Source: an uncultured Candidatus Melainabacteria bacterium
GTDB lineage: Bacteria > Cyanobacteriota > Vampirovibrionia > Gastranaerophilales > Gastranaerophilaceae
Reading direction: 5' to 3'
Length of the DNA: 64,000 nucleotides
Assembly: GCA_934693165.1 (NCBI GenBank)
Contig: CAKUUX010000003.1
Span: 70,066-134,065 of the forward strand
The notes under the pieces were generated by a model, which ran no database searches, was not told the DNA's origin, and saw only the letters and a list, made by a program, of their open reading frames with translations. Position numbers and translations under genes: made by a program. Below are positions 26,906 through 34,870 of the stretch, piece by piece (the first letter of the stretch is position 1; every line of letters begins with the position of its first letter).

Positions 26906-27790
26906 ATGAATAAGCAAAATACTTTTGAAAGACAAGATTTATTAATTAAAAAACTTAAAGAACTTGCAAAATGCTTGTCTGATGAGGTTTTTGGAAATAT
27001 TGCTGCTGAGATTTGTGATATCTACAAAGATAATTTTAGACATTCTTATTCAACATTTTTCCCTAAGGTTGTATATGAAATTGGAAAAAATAAAACAGAC
27101 GATGTAGATTTAGAATATTTAGCCAATAATCTTCAAAAACTACAAGATTATTCTGATAAAAACTGTGATGAAAATGTTCAAAAATCAATTTTTAAATTAA
27201 ATGATCACATAAACCTTGAAATCGCACGATATAATACATATATGGCAAGTCAAGACCAAATAAAAGATCTAGAAAAAAGGTATAAATCTACGACTGAAGC
27301 TTTAGAAAAAGCTAATGAAAACTTAAATCTCTCAAATAAAGAATTTAACGATAATATCCAACCAGAATTGAAAAATGCAACAAAAAAACTAAATTCTGTG
27401 CAAACTGAATTGATTGCAGTATTAAGTATCTTTTCAGCCATTGTGGTGACATTTTCAGGTAGCATGAGTTTTATTGGAGGGGCGTTACAAGGTATGGAAA
27501 AAGCGCCTTTTGCAAAATCAATATTCTTTATTTCTCTATGTGGCTTTGTACTATTTAATTTAGTTTATTTGATGATGTACCTCGTAGCCAAAATTACAGA
27601 ACGAAATATATATGCAAGATGTAAAACTCCAGATTGTTCATGCAAAAGTACTTGCTGGGGAATAAACAAAATAAGAAAAAGGTTACCTTATGTTTTTTGG
27701 ACTAATGTTGCACTTTTAATTATTCTATTTATTAGTTTCTGCGCAAACATAGTACCAACTTGCATCAATAACATTATATTTTTCTTTTAA
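26906..27790 (+). CDS. Coiled-coil membrane protein, candidate toxin or defence effector of the Panacea pair
   Basis: A 294-residue protein not assigned to a family. Residues 1-110 are helical and soluble. Residues about 115-165 form a coiled coil (IKDLEKRYKSTTEALEKANENLNLSNKEF). Three hydrophobic segments follow: one near 170-195 (IAVLSIFSAIVVTFSGSMSFIGG), one near 205-230 and one at the C-terminus (LLIILFISFCANIV). Between the last two lies a Cys-rich loop, CKTPDCSCKSTC. Its position 5 bases after a Panacea gene makes a membrane-acting toxin the best guess. The architecture also resembles membrane effectors of phage defence, which a mobile element could carry. Function is unproven. Confidence 0.6.
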   Translation: MNKQNTFERQDLLIKKLKELAKCLSDEVFGNIAAEICDIYKDNFRHSYSTFFPKVVYEIGKNKTDDVDLEYLANNLQKLQDYSDKNCDENVQKSIFKLNDHINLEIARYNTYMASQDQIKDLEKRYKSTTEALEKANENLNLSNKEFNDNIQPELKNATKKLNSVQTELIAVLSIFSAIVVTFSGSMSFIGGALQGMEKAPFAKSIFFISLCGFVLFNLVYLMMYLVAKITERNIYARCKTPDCSCKSTCWGINKIRKRLPYVFWTNVALLIILFISFCANIVPTCINNIIFFF

Positions 27791-27906
27791 AACTATATAG
27801 GTACTGTAAATCAGAAATTAAGGCTAGCGGGACTGGTGAGCCCAAAAGTTGATTATTTTTTCAAAAAAAAAATTTTACCCATTTCGTTTCGTTTCTATTT
27901 TTTAAC

Positions 27907-27935
27907 TTGAAATTGCCTTAAAACATAGATATAAT
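27907..27935 (+). promoter_or_regulatory. Sigma-70 promoter for a leaderless HTH gene
   Basis: TTGAAA at 27907-27912, a 17-base spacer and TATAAT at 27930-27935. Only 6 bases separate TATAAT from the ATG at 27942, so transcription should start at or next to the start codon. The preceding 27791-27906 is a noncoding stretch with A and T runs. Confidence 0.7.
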
Positions 27936-27941
27936 AAAGGT

Positions 27942-28136
27942 ATGCGAGTTTTAACAGACAATGAAAAACAAGTTTTACATTTTGCCTTATTAGGGTATGC
28001 AAATATTGAAATAGCTGAAGAAATCGGATATAGTGAAAGAACTATTGTGAGAATTTTTAAGGATTTAAAAAAGTCCTTTCATGCCAGTAAAGATAGACAG
28101 TTAATAGGCATTTTAAAAGATAAACAATTGATATAG
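27942..28136 (+). CDS. Small LuxR/sigma-region-4-type HTH protein
   Basis: A 64-residue protein consisting almost only of a helix-turn-helix: LTDNEKQVLHFALLGYANIEIAEEIGYSERTIVRIFKDLKKSF. This is the LuxR/GerE-like or region-4-like pattern. It probably binds DNA as a regulator of the element. The promoter sits directly upstream with TATAAT 6 bases before the ATG, implying a leaderless mRNA, and there is no ribosome binding site apart from AAAGG next to the ATG. The following gene begins 13 bases later. Confidence 0.65.
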   Translation: MRVLTDNEKQVLHFALLGYANIEIAEEIGYSERTIVRIFKDLKKSFHASKDRQLIGILKDKQLI

Positions 28137-28149
28137 TACTAGGAGTTTT

Positions 28150-28512
28150 ATGAGTATATTTTGTTGTGGTAGATATAATCAAGCAACTGAAAAGATTTTT
28201 TTATATAGTAATGATACTTATAAAAATCGATATATTGAGATAACTATTTGTACGAATTGCCAAAAGAAAAAGGCTATATTACATCAAGAAAGAATATCAG
28301 ACGGCAAAGTAATCGAGACAAAACCTAAAAAAGGTAAGGTTAATAGCTTTATAGAAAAATGGTCTAAACAAGCCGATAAAACTGTTAAAACAGGTTTAAA
28401 AAATAATGTTTCATGGCTTTATTCAAAGGGTGGTAGAGAAAAATGGGCCAGAGATTTTAACGGTATTAAAAAATTTAGAGTTGATTCAGAAGTAAAAATT
28501 ACAAAATTTTAA
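28150..28512 (+). CDS. Unknown Cys-containing element protein
   Basis: A 120-residue basic protein. The N-terminal FCCGRYNQ and the later ICTNCQKKK could form a zinc-ribbon-like site with four Cys. The C-terminal two thirds is Lys-rich, with WLYSKGGREKWARDF. Not recognised. CTAGGAGTTTT gives a good ribosome binding site. It is the last gene before attR and is likely co-transcribed with the small HTH gene. Confidence 0.5.
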   Translation: MSIFCCGRYNQATEKIFLYSNDTYKNRYIEITICTNCQKKKAILHQERISDGKVIETKPKKGKVNSFIEKWSKQADKTVKTGLKNNVSWLYSKGGREKWARDFNGIKKFRVDSEVKITKF

Positions 28513-28549
28513 AGAATTATTTCATAAAAGTTTTTGTAAATTTTTCAAT

Positions 28550-28574
28550 TTACTGTCACAAAACTGTCACAAAA
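28550..28574. repeat. Tandem TGTCACAAAA pair at right end of element
   Basis: TTACTGTCACAAAAC followed by TGTCACAAAA, matching 19526-19550 in the same orientation with one difference. It lies 18 bases inside the right attachment repeat. Probably an arm-type integrase or excisionase site. Confidence 0.6.
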
Positions 28575-28592
28575 TTTAGATTTAAAATTTTT

Positions 28593-28623
28593 CAAAAAAT
28601 AAGCAAGGTCTGAAAACCTTGCT
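28593..28623 (-). terminator. tRNA-Lys terminator (minus strand)
   Basis: AGCAAGGT at 28602-28609 and ACCTTGCT at 28616-28623 form an 8-base stem with a CTGAAA loop. Read on the minus strand it is followed by TTATTTTTTG. The same hairpin is present in the left repeat at 19330-19351. Confidence 0.75.
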
Positions 28624-28687
28624 ATATCTGTATTTAAAAAATGAGTCCGGTGGGATTTGAACCCACGACCAAGAGATTAAGAGTCTC
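28593..28687. repeat. Right attachment repeat (attR)
   Basis: Identical over 95 bases to 19321-19415. It supplies the 3' half of the intact tRNA-Lys gene and its terminator, so the element brought a replacement end that keeps the tRNA functional. Left of the repeat the match decays at once (T against C at the preceding base). Confidence 0.92.
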
Positions 28688-28713
28688 CTGCGCTACCGCT
28701 GCGCCACGAACCC
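28642..28713 (-). tRNA. tRNA-Lys (anticodon CUU)
   Basis: A 72-base cloverleaf on the minus strand. The acceptor stem GGGTTCG pairs with CGGACTC, the D stem is GCGC/GCGC, the anticodon loop CTCTTAA gives CUU, and the T arm is GTGGG TTCAAAT CCCAC. CCA is not encoded. It is the integration target of the element: its 3' portion from the anticodon arm onward comes from the right attachment repeat. Confidence 0.92.
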
Positions 28714-28799
28714 ATTTTGTGGTTTTTTATTTAATTTGTGCTTTCATTATACAAAAAATATTTTTTCTTTACAACTGCTTTATTTTAATTTACATCCAC

Positions 28800-28828
28800 T
28801 TGCGAAAACACTCTCAAATTGTTATAAT
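28800..28828 (+). promoter_or_regulatory. Sigma-70 promoter for the M3-like peptidase gene
   Basis: TTGCGA at 28800-28805 and TATAAT at 28823-28828 with an exact 17-base spacer. The start codon is 25 bases downstream with AAAAGG as a weak ribosome binding site. Confidence 0.65.
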
Positions 28829-28852
28829 CTATCTATACAAAAGGTCTTTTGA

Positions 28853-30460
28853 ATGCAAATTAATAATAACAAAGTTTCAAAAATCAATATCAACAAAAAT
28901 ACTCCAACAAAAAACGAAGATGTTTTAGAAAATAAAACTGAGCAAAAAAATTATGAGTCTTTAGTTCAAAATACATCTTCTTATGTTATGCCATTTTTAG
29001 GTAAAGCTAAGATTTCAAAAAAATCCTTAAAACCTCTGACAAAGGAAGAACACGATGTAAAAAATGCTATTAATAAGCTAAATAATGATTATCACGCAAA
29101 AGAAGTTGAAGCTGGAAAAGCTTACTGGGATTACATAACAGATAATTCAGAAGAAAACCAAAACAAGCTTGATAAAGCAAGTAATGATTGTGAAACCTTC
29201 TATCAAGATGAAAAGCTTTACGAAAAATTTAAAAACTTAAAAGAAAATACAAAGATTAAAAATCCTGAACTAAAACAAGAATTAGACGAAGTCTTAGAAA
29301 CTTTTAATGCATACAATTCTGTAGAAGTAGAAGAAACTGATAAAGACTATGAAAAAGTTTCTAACCTTGAAAAGAAAGTTCAACTAAAAGCAAATAAGTT
29401 TGAAAATCCTCAAGGCGTCGAATACAGAGATTACATATCAAAAGACATTGTTAAATTAGTAAAAGCTAGAAATACTTACGCCAAGAAAAATGGGTATGCG
29501 AATTTCTATGAAATGAAACTTGCAGAACAAGGCAAAGACTCTAAAAACATTGATGAAATGTTTGAAAAAATTACTAATGCAACAAATGATATTGAAAAAA
29601 ATCAAAAAAGCATTTCAAAAGAAACAGAAAATCTTATTAGTAGCAGATTAGGTAAAAACAATATCCTAGGCTTGTGTTCAGATGTTTACAAGAATATGGG
29701 TTGGAATATTATGGATATGCCTATAACTAAATTTGATTTATTTCCAAGAAAAAACAAAATAAACTCAAGACAAACTAATAATGTTGACCCAAATAAAGAT
29801 GTGCGTGTTTTAGCTGATTTAGATTTAAAAAACAAGCCATTATATGCTGTTAGCACATTAATGCATGAGCTAGGTCATGCTGTGCATTATTCAAGTTTTG
29901 GCAAAAATTTGCCAAACAGTCAAAAAACAATAGCTTCTGAAACACTAGATGAAGGTATAGCCTTAATGATGGGTAGCCTAATGGAAAAAGAAGGTACAAT
30001 TTCAAAGGTTCTGGACTTACCTGAAAAAGCGACTAAAGAAATTAAAGAAGCATCATTATCTAGCAAGGCTGATAAAATTCGTTCATACATCCAAGTTGAC
30101 CGTTTTGAAAAAGCAATGTACGAAAATCCAGACCAAGATTTGCAAAAACTTTGGAAAGACTGTGGTGAAAAATACAAAAATAAAAACTACAGTGACCTTG
30201 AATGGACTGATATAGATCATTTTATTCATTCACCTGTTTATTATCATTATTATGCAGAAGGTGAAGTTGTTGCTGAACAGTTGTACAATACTGCCTCTAA
30301 AAATGGTACTGTAAAGCTTACCGAATCAAAAGATACGGCAAAATTTTTCAATAACAAAATTTTTAAATACGGTGCATCAAAAACAGAAGAAGAAGTTCTT
30401 AAATCAGCTACAGGCAAAGTTTTAGACGTTGATGCATATTGCAAACAATTTAAAAAATAA
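28853..30460 (+). CDS. M3/M2-like HExxH peptidase (oligopeptidase-like)
   Basis: A 535-residue protein. HELGH at residues 338-342 (TLMHELGHAVHYSSFG) is followed about 25 residues later by ASETLDEGIALMM, the spacing and Glu of the M3/M2 oligopeptidase fold. Upstream, RNTYAKKNGYANFYEMKLAEQG is typical of the helical lid of such enzymes. This suggests a cytoplasmic or exported oligopeptidase that cleaves short peptides. The N-terminus is Asn/Lys-rich and carries MPFLGKAKISKKS, similar to the FxGK piece of the shared tag. No signal peptide is visible. It is convergent with the third tagged HExxH gene, 8 bases away. Confidence 0.75.
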   Translation: MQINNNKVSKININKNTPTKNEDVLENKTEQKNYESLVQNTSSYVMPFLGKAKISKKSLKPLTKEEHDVKNAINKLNNDYHAKEVEAGKAYWDYITDNSEENQNKLDKASNDCETFYQDEKLYEKFKNLKENTKIKNPELKQELDEVLETFNAYNSVEVEETDKDYEKVSNLEKKVQLKANKFENPQGVEYRDYISKDIVKLVKARNTYAKKNGYANFYEMKLAEQGKDSKNIDEMFEKITNATNDIEKNQKSISKETENLISSRLGKNNILGLCSDVYKNMGWNIMDMPITKFDLFPRKNKINSRQTNNVDPNKDVRVLADLDLKNKPLYAVSTLMHELGHAVHYSSFGKNLPNSQKTIASETLDEGIALMMGSLMEKEGTISKVLDLPEKATKEIKEASLSSKADKIRSYIQVDRFEKAMYENPDQDLQKLWKDCGEKYKNKNYSDLEWTDIDHFIHSPVYYHYYAEGEVVAEQLYNTASKNGTVKLTESKDTAKFFNNKIFKYGASKTEEEVLKSATGKVLDVDAYCKQFKK

Positions 30461-30468
30461 TTTTCTTA

Positions 30469-32253
30469 TTAACCTAATTTTTTAGCAACTTCTGCAATTG
30501 TTTGTGGGAAGTATTGTTGCAAATATTGAGTTCTAAATCTTAATGAATTATCTGTTTTTGGCGAATTAAGCATAGCGTTAGTTTCGGCAATAGTTTCACT
30601 TACGCCACCTTTTTCACCACCCATGTGTTTTTCTTTTCTTATAAAATAATCAATATGTTTTCTTTGTGAATCAGGAAAAGCTTTTAAGAAATTATTCATT
30701 TCTTCATCATATTTTTTATTAACTTCTTTATTCATAGAAATGGTGTTTTTAAAAGTTTTTTTAAAGGCTTCTGAAGTTGTTGAATCCGTATTTTTGAAAT
30801 CAATTGTATGTCCAATTTCGTGAGTTAGTAAAAAAGCATTATCTCCAGTAAAAATAGCATCCAAACCTCCACTATAGTTTGAATCTAAGGAATTATCCAC
30901 CCCAACGAGAGTATCAATATTTTCTCTCATTTTGATTAATTCATCACCTGAGATTTGTTTTAGTGTGTTGATTAGCATTTGAGGTTTGTCGTCTAATTCT
31001 TTACCAATTTTAAATTCTGCTTTTTTGTTTTTATCTTTTAGATTTTGAACTTTTATACCATTTTCGACTACATCAATTTGGTATCTTTCTTCGCCACGAG
31101 AAGAGATAAATTTGTTTTTATTAACGACTTCAAAAGCTTCTGAAAGATTTAAAAGAACCTTACCTTTTTTATCAGTAATTTTGTAATCTAAAATTCTATT
31201 ACCTTGTGAGTCATTTTCGTACAAATATTGAGTTCTAGTACCATCAAGTGAAGTCATATCCTTCTTAACACTTTCAATACCAGTTTTTTTATCAATTTTA
31301 CCTGAACTTAAAACTGTTTCCTTACCGTCTTTATCCGTACGAATTACATTTAACACTCCTTGAACTTCTGATGGTGTTGATTTTTCTGTGTATTCGACAT
31401 TACCATTTTTATCAAGTTGTGTTCTTGTTTCAGAAGTTACAACTTCAAATTGAGCATCTTCATCAAAAGTCGAAGTAATTTCAGAAGTTGTATTTGTTCT
31501 AAAATCTTTAGCATAAGTTTTTATTACGTTGTTCTCTTTATTTTCAACTCTTTTTTCTTCATAGATTTTGTTTAAATTTTTATCAAAACCTTTTGTAAGT
31601 TTTTCACCATTTTTGTTTTTAACTACAACAAGAGTTTCTTTATTTTTATAATCATCTTTTACAGCAGAGATTTCTTCTAAATTTTTACCTTGTTCTTTTT
31701 CAATTTCAAGAATTTTATCTGATAATTTGTCTAAATCAGGCAATTCTTTTTCTTGTGACAAAGCAACAATATTTTTTGGTGAAAGAGATGTTTTAGTTAA
31801 AGGTCTAACTTTAATTAAATCCTCTGCGTTTGCCTTATCGTTAAAGTTCATCAAGGCTTTACCATCATATTTTGTTTCGCCTTTTTTGTTTTTAACTTCT
31901 GAATAAAATTTTATTTCGTTTAATTTATCTAATGGTTGAGATGCAAGCATATACACAAATTCGCCATTAACTTTTGTATTTTTTGCTAATGAATTTACTG
32001 CATCCCATTTTTTAGGTTCTGCTTGAAGTTCTTTTTTTATGTTTTGTAAATACCAGTCATTAAATTTTGGTTTATTATTTTTGTTTTTAATTGTGTTTAA
32101 TGATTTTATCGCAGTATCAACATTAAATTCAGATTTCGTAAAAGAATCTTTTTTTAGAGGTTGAGTCATGAATGCTCTTTGTGCTTGAGTATTCATTTTG
32201 TTGACTCTTATACTACTTTTAAAATTTACAAAATTTACTGGTGAAATATTCAT
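30469..32253 (-). CDS. Tagged HExxH putative metallopeptidase, paralog C
   Basis: The longest of three paralogs, 594 residues, with HEIGH at residues 478-482, then QRKHIDYFIRKEKH, SETIAETNAML (candidate third ligand) and the C-terminal QYLQQYFPQTIAEVAKKLG. The module KDMTSLDGTRTQYLYE followed by KITDKKGKVLLN matches paralogs A and B. It has an extra region of about 80 residues near the N-terminus. The N-terminus MNISPVNFVNFKSS and KKDSFTKSEF show both parts of the shared signature. The leader has TTTTAGGAAC 13 bases before the ATG. Activity and target are unknown. Confidence 0.7.
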   Translation of the reverse strand: MNISPVNFVNFKSSIRVNKMNTQAQRAFMTQPLKKDSFTKSEFNVDTAIKSLNTIKNKNNKPKFNDWYLQNIKKELQAEPKKWDAVNSLAKNTKVNGEFVYMLASQPLDKLNEIKFYSEVKNKKGETKYDGKALMNFNDKANAEDLIKVRPLTKTSLSPKNIVALSQEKELPDLDKLSDKILEIEKEQGKNLEEISAVKDDYKNKETLVVVKNKNGEKLTKGFDKNLNKIYEEKRVENKENNVIKTYAKDFRTNTTSEITSTFDEDAQFEVVTSETRTQLDKNGNVEYTEKSTPSEVQGVLNVIRTDKDGKETVLSSGKIDKKTGIESVKKDMTSLDGTRTQYLYENDSQGNRILDYKITDKKGKVLLNLSEAFEVVNKNKFISSRGEERYQIDVVENGIKVQNLKDKNKKAEFKIGKELDDKPQMLINTLKQISGDELIKMRENIDTLVGVDNSLDSNYSGGLDAIFTGDNAFLLTHEIGHTIDFKNTDSTTSEAFKKTFKNTISMNKEVNKKYDEEMNNFLKAFPDSQRKHIDYFIRKEKHMGGEKGGVSETIAETNAMLNSPKTDNSLRFRTQYLQQYFPQTIAEVAKKLG

Positions 32254-32323
32254 ATTAGGATTAATGTTCCTAAAAATAAAAATTGCTAGTGAAATGTCTA
32301 TTGTTAAGGCTTTTTTACATAAA

Positions 32324-33256
32324 TTATTTATTAGATTTTTCTTCTAAAATGTATCTCGGGCGATGTTTTGATTCTTTATAAATTTTTCCAATATATTCGC
32401 CAAGAATACCGATTGATAACAATTGAATTCCACCAATAAAATATAGCGAAATAAACAACGAAGTCCAACCTGAAACAGGAGCTTTTGTTGTTACGTAATA
32501 ATAAAAAGCATAAATCGTCATAAGAATAGCAAAAATAAAACAAAGCAAACCTAAAACGCTTATAAATCTAAGTGGAGTTACTGAAAATGATGTTATACCG
32601 TCAAGAGCAAGTTTTATTCTTCTTAAAAAGTTATAGTGACTTTTTCCACCTACTCGTTTACTTCTTTTATAATAGAGAGAAGTAGTTTTAAACCCAAGAT
32701 TTGAAATCAACCCTCTCAAATACAGATTTGTTTCTGGATAATTTTTTAAAACTTCAATAACTTTTTTTGACATAAGTCTAAAATCTGCATGATGAGGAAT
32801 TGTACCCATTTTAAGAATTTTGTTTAAGCCGTAATACATATTAGCAAAAAATCTATTTATAAAGCTATCAGAAGTTCTATCATTTCTAACCCCATAAACG
32901 ATTTCAAAACCTTCTTTATATTTGTCTACCATTTTTTCAATAAGAGTTATATCGTCTTGTAAATCATCATCTACAGTAATAAATATATCAGCATCATTTT
33001 CAAACATGCCTGCAATTAAAGCTGATTGATGTCCAAAATTTTTAGATAACTTTAAACCCTTTACATCTAATGTTTGAATAACATTCCAAGTTTCATCCGT
33101 ACTTCCATCATCAACAAAAGATAAATAACTTCCTTCAGAAATTTTATTTTTAGATTTTAAATCTCCAACAACCTTTGATAATTCATCAAAAGTTGTATTC
33201 AAAATTTTTGAATCATTATAACAAGGAACTATTACTACTAAAGTTGGTTTATTCAT
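32324..33256 (-). CDS. GT2 family glycosyltransferase, polyprenyl-phosphate type (GtrB/DPM-like)
   Basis: A 310-residue inner-membrane glycosyltransferase. LVVIVPCYNDSKILNTTFDEL starts the GT-A fold, ISVDDGSTDETW-like and FITVDDDLQDDITLIEKM supply the metal-binding Asp motifs near residues 50 and 98. Two C-terminal membrane helices (residues about 228-255 and 262-290) are followed by GEYIGKIYKESKHRPRYILEE, a typical ending of DPM1/GtrB-like enzymes. It probably loads a sugar on undecaprenyl phosphate for surface decoration. It begins 3 bases after the stop of the secreted hydrolase gene, so the two are an operon. Confidence 0.9.
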   Translation of the reverse strand: MNKPTLVVIVPCYNDSKILNTTFDELSKVVGDLKSKNKISEGSYLSFVDDGSTDETWNVIQTLDVKGLKLSKNFGHQSALIAGMFENDADIFITVDDDLQDDITLIEKMVDKYKEGFEIVYGVRNDRTSDSFINRFFANMYYGLNKILKMGTIPHHADFRLMSKKVIEVLKNYPETNLYLRGLISNLGFKTTSLYYKRSKRVGGKSHYNFLRRIKLALDGITSFSVTPLRFISVLGLLCFIFAILMTIYAFYYYVTTKAPVSGWTSLFISLYFIGGIQLLSIGILGEYIGKIYKESKHRPRYILEEKSNK

Positions 33257-33259
33257 AAA

Positions 33260-34435
33260 TTATTTTTTACTCTTTTTGTTATTACGTTTATTCACCGTAT
33301 CTTCATCATATTGATACATGCGACCTTCTGTATATCCTTTTACAATAGCTTTTGCAAAACGTTTTTTAGAATTCCAATAAGATGTGTGTGCTCCTGCAAA
33401 AGTTCTCAAACTTTCTCTTTTAGAATAATCATAAAAGAAACCTAACTCATTATCAAAATCCATATCGATTAATTTTTTAAGTTCTTCGTTAGTACGGTTT
33501 GTACCATTTGGAAATCCCAATGGATCATCTGCCCAGTTTACAGTTAGGAAGAAGAATTTATGTTCAATTAAATATTTGTACAGTAACTTATAGAATTTTA
33601 CACCATCTGTTCTTTTGTCAGTCATATCTGAATAGAACAATGGAATTGGACTGGCATAATTTATAACACCTAATACAGAACCCTCTGGAACGCAATATTT
33701 ATCTGTGTATGAGTCAATATTTAAATAAGCTTGCTTGAATTCTTGTTTATTTGGATTTGTCATAACTTGACCTAGAGGTGATGCGTTTGTTAGGTTTGAA
33801 CCCACAAATGCCATTAAACAAGTATCTTTTCTAGGATTTTTTTCAATCATTGTAGTCAAATCTTTATCAAGATTTTTGTCGCTAAACCATTCTTTTATAT
33901 CAATATATGGAGCTTTATTAAATAGGTATTCCATAGTAATAAATGTTCCTGCTGAATAACCTAAAAGAACAACTTTTTTACCTTGTTTTACATCTGCTTT
34001 AATTTGAGTATCAAGTTCTTGAATAATAGGAATCATGTTATGACTTTTTTGTACCCAAATAGCGTCGTGCATAATATCTGCAATAGTGTTTCTTACGCAA
34101 AATGCAATAAAAGGACTAATCGAACGTAGAGAGTTTGCTTTTTCTCTCATAAACATCAAATCTTCTTGGCTCTTATAACCCCAAAAATAATTTGAAGGTT
34201 TTTCCTCAATTACATATTCACCATTATTTAAAAAATGTTCATAAGTATATTTATCCTTTTCAATTTGAGCCTTTAAATATGGGTGAAATTTATTTATTCC
34301 TTTTATAAACCAGTTATACATTTTGGGACTATTATTGTTTGATCCATTAATATAAATAAAATCTACAGGTGTACTTGCAAAAGAAATTGAATTCAAAAGT
34401 AAAAATATTGATAAAATGCTTAAAATCTTTTTCAT
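33260..34435 (-). CDS. Secreted alpha/beta-hydrolase-like protein (GxSxG)
   Basis: A 391-residue protein with a Sec signal peptide, MKKILSILSIFLLLNSISFAS. The mature part begins PVDFIYINGSNN, and VVLLGYSAGTFITMEYLF near residues 155-175 contains the GYSAG nucleophile elbow of serine hydrolases. A candidate catalytic His lies near the C-terminus in FAGAHTSYW. I infer an exported lipase or esterase-like enzyme of unknown substrate. I chose the ATG at 34435 because the signal peptide starts there; an in-frame ATG 18 bases upstream is possible. It is divergent from the HTH/zinc-ribbon gene and upstream of the GT2 gene. Confidence 0.65.
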   Translation of the reverse strand: MKKILSILSIFLLLNSISFASTPVDFIYINGSNNNSPKMYNWFIKGINKFHPYLKAQIEKDKYTYEHFLNNGEYVIEEKPSNYFWGYKSQEDLMFMREKANSLRSISPFIAFCVRNTIADIMHDAIWVQKSHNMIPIIQELDTQIKADVKQGKKVVLLGYSAGTFITMEYLFNKAPYIDIKEWFSDKNLDKDLTTMIEKNPRKDTCLMAFVGSNLTNASPLGQVMTNPNKQEFKQAYLNIDSYTDKYCVPEGSVLGVINYASPIPLFYSDMTDKRTDGVKFYKLLYKYLIEHKFFFLTVNWADDPLGFPNGTNRTNEELKKLIDMDFDNELGFFYDYSKRESLRTFAGAHTSYWNSKKRFAKAIVKGYTEGRMYQYDEDTVNKRNNKKSKK

Positions 34436-34464
34436 AATAAAATATTTTATCATATAATAAATTT

Positions 34465-34866
34465 ATGAAAAGTTTAGCAGAATTTATAAGAGAAAAAAGA
34501 GAACACGTAGGGCTTACTATTTCAGCCTTAGCAAAAAAATGTAATGTTAAAGAAGAAATTATTGAGGGTATAGAATCTTCTCAAGAACTTTTTCTTCCAG
34601 TAACAATAAGACAAAATCTTGCAAAAGGTTTAAAGATTTCACCAAAAGAAATCAAAATGCATGAAAAAATCTTTGAACCAGATAAAATTACTTACGAAGC
34701 TGAACTAAATATAAGAGAATTAATTTTACAAGGCGAAACAGAAATTGCTTGCCCTAAATGTGGAAGTCCACTTGTTGTTAAGATAGAAGAAATGTACGAT
34801 ATGTACGACAAATTGTGCAAAGAACCAAAAGCACACTGTTCAAAATGTACTTACCAATTAAAGTAG
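34465..34866 (+). CDS. XRE-type HTH and zinc-ribbon regulator
   Basis: A 133-residue protein. Residues 1-65 form a Cro/C1-type helix-turn-helix (LAEFIREKREHVGLTISALAKKCNVKEEIIEGIE). The C-terminal part has CPKCGSPLVVK and later CSKC, a four-Cys zinc ribbon. It is probably a transcription regulator. TATAAT lies 6 bases upstream of the ATG with no ribosome binding site, implying a leaderless mRNA. The divergent neighbour is the secreted hydrolase gene; the two start codons are about 30 bases apart and probably share a control region. Confidence 0.75.
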   Translation: MKSLAEFIREKREHVGLTISALAKKCNVKEEIIEGIESSQELFLPVTIRQNLAKGLKISPKEIKMHEKIFEPDKITYEAELNIRELILQGETEIACPKCGSPLVVKIEEMYDMYDKLCKEPKAHCSKCTYQLK

Positions 34867-34870
34867 TTAA

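Larger units (their letters stand above)
19321..28687 (+). mobile_element. Integrative element in a tRNA-Lys gene, with tail genes and Panacea-domain cargo
   Basis: A 9.4 kb element bounded by perfect 95-bp direct repeats. The right repeat completes the functional tRNA-Lys gene; the left one is the displaced 3' part of that tRNA plus its terminator. All genes inside point right: ORF6N-domain protein, tyrosine integrase, unknown protein, HTH protein, AlpA-like protein, replication-type protein, unknown protein, tail assembly chaperone with frameshift site, tape measure protein, Panacea-domain protein, coiled-coil membrane protein, HTH protein and a zinc-ribbon-like protein. No capsid, portal, terminase, lysis or tail-tube gene is present. 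It is either a reduced prophage or a phage satellite. The perfect repeats suggest recent insertion. Confidence 0.9.

Noticed and set aside
28853..28930. M3-like peptidase as a full carrier of the two-part tag
   Set aside because: It has Asn-rich residues and MPFLGKAK, but the second part (KDTFxKS) is missing, so it is counted only as a weak match.
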